From Clostridia bacterium (GTDB lineage Bacteria > Bacillota > Clostridia > Christensenellales > Aristaeellaceae), in contig JAFZRB010000202.1 in assembly GCA_017620115.1 (NCBI GenBank), forward strand, positions 1 to 8,679: a DNA stretch of 8,679 bases, given 5' to 3'. Both the position numbers and the translations under genes were made by a program. A model generated the notes under the pieces. That model was given only the letters and a program-made list of their open reading frames with translations, searched no databases and was not told the DNA's origin. Shown in pieces: positions 6,737 to 8,679 of this stretch (position 1 is the stretch's first letter; every line of letters begins with the position of its first letter).

Positions 6737-6752
6737 CGCATGCCTGAATGCG
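6737..6752. promoter_or_regulatory. Inverted repeat at the MFS transcription start
   Basis: CGCAT (6737-6741), six bases, then ATGCG (6748-6752) form a 5-bp-arm inverted repeat. It covers the predicted start site (about 6751) of the minus-strand MFS promoter. Repressor operators are often found in this position. The arms are short, so this could be chance. Confidence 0.25.
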
Positions 6753-6757
6753 ATTCT

Positions 6758-6786
6758 ATTTTAGCATAAAAGCGTTCCCACGGCAA
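6758..6786 (-). promoter_or_regulatory. Promoter of the MFS leader and gene
   Basis: On the minus strand the -10 is TAAAAT (6758-6763) with an extended TGC just before it. The -35 is TTGCCG (6781-6786, 4 of 6) at exactly 17 bases. The start near 6751 gives a 5' UTR of about 250 nt before the pump ATG, long enough to hold the leader ORF and all four attenuator segments. Confidence 0.6.
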
Positions 6787-6794
6787 CCCATTTG

Positions 6795-6808
6795 CCTGCC
6801 GCGGCAGG
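6795..6808. promoter_or_regulatory. 14-bp perfect palindrome in the divergent promoter region
   Basis: CCTGCCGCGGCAGG is a perfect 14-bp palindrome. It lies 8 bases upstream of the MFS -35 element and about 28 bases upstream of the MBL-gene -35 position. It is placed where a dimeric regulator could act on both divergent promoters. It has almost no room for a hairpin loop, so a DNA-binding site is a better reading than an RNA structure. No regulator gene is present in the window. Confidence 0.4.
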
Positions 6809-6836
6809 AAAACAGTTTGTGCGGCGCGAACGGTGA

Positions 6837-6865
6837 GTGCAGGACGAGATAAAATGTGGTATAAT
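6837..6865 (+). promoter_or_regulatory. Promoter of the MBL-fold / TIM-barrel gene pair
   Basis: A perfect TATAAT (6860-6865) with extended TGG before it is the main signal. At 17 bases upstream only a weak GTGCAG (6837-6842) is seen, similar to the GTGCAA at the GH4 promoter. The start would be near 6872, leaving about 78 nt of 5' UTR. Confidence 0.6.
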
Positions 6866-6949
6866 AACAGACAGAGAATCAGCCTGGCCGCGTCCTTTTG
6901 AATGACGCACGCGGGAACGGCGCAGGCGGAATCAGGGGGAGGAATCAGC

Positions 6950-7711
6950 ATGAAACTGACCGTACTCGGCAGCTGCTCCGGCACGGAAGCCATGCCCGGA
7001 AGGCGGCACGCTTCGATCGCGCTGGAGCTCGACGGCAGGCTGTATCTGCTCGACGCGGGCGACAGCTGCGGCTACACCGCGCATCTTCTGGGCATTGACG
7101 TCACGAAGCTGGAGGCGGTTTTCATCAGCCATCCGCATATCGATCACATCGGCGGGCTGCCTTATCTGTTTTTTCTGATACAGAAGCTCCTGGGGCGGCG
7201 GGGCGAGAGTTTGGAACGACCGATCGACGTTTTTGTCTCCGCCCCGGAAGCCGTCGCCGGGGCGCGGCTGATGCTTCAATACAGCGCAAAGCCGCTGATG
7301 GACAGCCTGGTCACGCACAGCGTCCGGGACGGGGTCGTCTACGACAGCGGCGCGTTGCGCGTAACGGCCCGGCATAACGGCCACATGGGAGAGACCCGCC
7401 CGCCCTACCATTCGTTTTCTTTTTTGCTGGAAGCGGAGCGCAGGAAAATCCTCTATTCCGGCGATGTGAAGGACATTTCCGAGCTGGAAGGCTGGTTCGA
7501 CTGCGATCTGCTCATGATGGAGACCGGCCATCATGACCCCGTCGCCATCGCCGGCTATTTAAGGGAGCTCGCCGTAAGGCCGGAGCGGGTGCTTTTTGTC
7601 CATCACGGCCGCAAGGTGCTCGCGGATCCGGAAGGCTGCCTGAAACAGGTGCGCGCCATACTTGGCGGCGCCGCGGATATTGCCTGGGACGGTATGGCGA
7701 TTGAGCTCTGA
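6950..7711 (+). CDS. Metallo-beta-lactamase-fold hydrolase (RNase Z-like)
   Basis: This 253-residue cytoplasmic protein has the metal ligands of the metallo-beta-lactamase fold. They are HPHIDH at residues 61-66 (the HxHxDH motif, followed by IGG), a His in HNGH (142-145), the bridging Asp in SGDVKD (Asp172), and a C-terminal HHG (218-220). The opening MKLTVLGSCSGTEAMPGRRHAS and the LLDAGDSCG turn (34-41) resemble RNase Z / ElaC-like and related small-molecule hydrolases. The long exosite arm of true RNase Z is not evident, so tRNA processing is not claimed and the substrate is unknown. The start at ATG 6950 has GGGGAGG (6936-6942) 7 bases upstream. An in-frame ATG at 6902 lacks such a site. 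The gene is divergent from the MFS pump and followed after 44 bases by the TIM-barrel gene. Confidence 0.88.
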   Translation: MKLTVLGSCSGTEAMPGRRHASIALELDGRLYLLDAGDSCGYTAHLLGIDVTKLEAVFISHPHIDHIGGLPYLFFLIQKLLGRRGESLERPIDVFVSAPEAVAGARLMLQYSAKPLMDSLVTHSVRDGVVYDSGALRVTARHNGHMGETRPPYHSFSFLLEAERRKILYSGDVKDISELEGWFDCDLLMMETGHHDPVAIAGYLRELAVRPERVLFVHHGRKVLADPEGCLKQVRAILGGAADIAWDGMAIEL

Positions 7712-7755
7712 CGCTCAGGCGCGCGGCCGGCCCGGAGGAGAAAAGGAGGATTCAT

Positions 7756-8679
7756 ATGGATCGGAGAATCATGCTGAACGAGGACGACTCCCATTTTTAC
7801 TATACCCGCAACGCCTTTGAAAGCCTGTGCGAAGAGGACATCCGGGCCTTTATCCGCCAGTACGCGGACACGCAGGTCGGCGATTTCATGCTCACCTGCG
7901 CGGGGCGCATCGCCGATTATCCCTCCGATGTGCGCGAAGATTATCTGGACAAGTACGACCAGAAGATTGAGAACGGACGGCCGGTCGATTATACGCGGCA
8001 TCCCGTACCGCGCTGCGTGCACCGCGTGTTCCGGGAACTGGGGCTGGACTTTTACGCCATCTGCATCGACGAGCTCCGCAGGGCCGGCATTCGCCCCTGG
8101 CTGTCTGTGCGCATGAACGACTGCCACGACAACGACGCGCCCACCAGCTTCCTGCATCCGAACTTCTTCCACGACCACCCGGAATTCCGGAGAGTGCGCC
8201 ATCATGAGCCGATGGGTTACTTCGACCGCTGCTTCGATTACGCCGTGCCGGATGTCCGCAGGATGATGCTGGACACCATCGAGGAGATCACCCGGCGCTA
8301 CGACCCGGACGGCGTTGAGCTGGACTGGATGCGGGAAATATACTGTTTCCGGATCGGACACGAATACGAGGGCATCGAGATCATCAACCAGTTCACGCGG
8401 GACGCGCGGGCCATTCTCGACCGGGCGGAGAAGAGATGGGGCCATCCAATCCAGCTGGCGGCGCGCACGATGCGGGACCCCCAGGCCGCGCTGGACAGCG
8501 GCTTCGACGCCGTGCAGTGGGCGAGGGAGGGCCTGATCGACACCCTGATTCCCACGCCGCGCTGGCAGACGACAGACTCTGACATTCCGGTCGAAATGTG
8601 GAAGAGGCTGCTGGCCGGCACCGACGTGAGGCTGGCGGCGGGCATCGAGATCCTGCAGCAGGCCAGCGCAGGAAACAGC
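7756..8679 (+). CDS. TIM-barrel glycoside-hydrolase-like protein (3' end beyond window)
   Basis: An ATG at 7756, 6 bases after a perfect AAGGAGG (7743-7749), opens a frame that stays open for 308 codons to the window edge. The protein looks like a (beta/alpha)8 barrel. YADTQVGDFMLTCAG (36-50) resembles an early strand, GIRPWLSVRMNDCHDN (111-126) a middle strand, and YDPDGVELDWMRE (182-194) the strand motif ending in an acidic residue that is seen in family-10-like putative glycosidases (DG-x-x-LD-x-x-R). Asp190 and Glu194 are possible active-site acids. No signal peptide is present. I cannot assign a CAZy family or substrate, and the C-terminal part is missing. The 44-base gap after the MBL-fold gene contains no terminator, so the two are probably co-transcribed. 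Confidence 0.75.
   Translation, partial: MDRRIMLNEDDSHFYYTRNAFESLCEEDIRAFIRQYADTQVGDFMLTCAGRIADYPSDVREDYLDKYDQKIENGRPVDYTRHPVPRCVHRVFRELGLDFYAICIDELRRAGIRPWLSVRMNDCHDNDAPTSFLHPNFFHDHPEFRRVRHHEPMGYFDRCFDYAVPDVRRMMLDTIEEITRRYDPDGVELDWMREIYCFRIGHEYEGIEIINQFTRDARAILDRAEKRWGHPIQLAARTMRDPQAALDSGFDAVQWAREGLIDTLIPTPRWQTTDSDIPVEMWKRLLAGTDVRLAAGIEILQQASAGNS

Noticed and set aside
6501..6757. T-box or metabolite riboswitch in the MFS leader
   Set aside because: I found no T-box antiterminator sequence, no recognisable riboswitch core and no hairpin followed by a T-run. The signals instead fit a leader ORF with Shine-Dalgarno sequestration.
5136..6764. 542-codon open frame antisense to the MFS gene
   Set aside because: It is highly polar and Gln/His/Arg/Gly-rich, a typical antisense of hydrophobic codons, and extends through the MFS leader and promoter.
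6902..6949. Longer start for the MBL-fold protein at ATG 6902
   Set aside because: It lacks a Shine-Dalgarno at suitable spacing and adds a low-complexity segment. The MKLTVLGS start at 6950 matches the fold's first strand.
6478..6993. 171-codon minus-strand frame spanning the intergenic region and the MFS start
   Set aside because: It crosses both divergent promoters, has no Shine-Dalgarno at its start, and becomes Arg-rich through the structured leader. The real signal there is the 20-codon leader ORF in another frame.
7603..8445. 280-codon minus-strand frame opposite the MBL and TIM-barrel genes
   Set aside because: It runs opposite two genes with strong ribosome binding sites and motif support. 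Its sequence shows no domain.

Overview
The window is GC-rich, protein-dense bacterial DNA. Strong AAGGAGG-type ribosome binding sites, extended -10 promoters and the gene families present suggest an uncultured gut or anaerobic-digester Clostridia-type Firmicute. That assignment is inference: there is no rRNA or other marker gene. All recognisable genes look chromosomal and accessory. I saw no transposase, integrase, tRNA or CRISPR array.

Layout. (1) 1-141: the last 46 codons of an unrecognised + strand gene. (2) 185-1276, minus: a cytoplasmic right-handed beta-helix protein of the pectate-lyase-3 / GH28-like superfamily. (3) 1277-1613: a divergent intergenic region with one promoter in each direction and a possible CcpA/LacI-type operator. 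(4) 1614-2945, plus: a GH4 NAD/metal-dependent glycosidase with the CHSV signature of alpha-galactosidases. (5) 2946-3033: a convergent terminator region. (6) 3034-5112, minus: a GH92 alpha-mannosidase-family enzyme without a signal peptide. (7) 5205-6500, minus: a DHA3-type MFS efflux pump. (8) 6501-6949: a divergent regulatory region. (9) 6950-7711, plus: a metallo-beta-lactamase-fold hydrolase. (10) 7756 to the window end, plus: the first 308 codons of a TIM-barrel glycosidase-like protein, probably in an operon with (9).

How the genes may work together. The GH4, GH92, beta-helix and TIM-barrel proteins all start without a signal peptide. This fits an intracellular set that finishes oligosaccharides imported by transporters encoded elsewhere. 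No sugar ABC or PTS genes and no regulator gene lie in the window.

The most interesting part is the roughly 250-nt leader of the MFS gene. It has a promoter, a perfect Shine-Dalgarno, a 20-codon GTG-started leader ORF, and four RNA segments that can pair as 1:2 + 3:4 or as 2:3. In the first state the pump's Shine-Dalgarno is hidden; in the second it is free. Segment 1 lies inside the leader ORF. This is the architecture of drug-inducible translational attenuators such as ermC, here placed before an MFS pump, with a leader peptide I do not recognise. Pairings were found by eye and no folding energies were computed.
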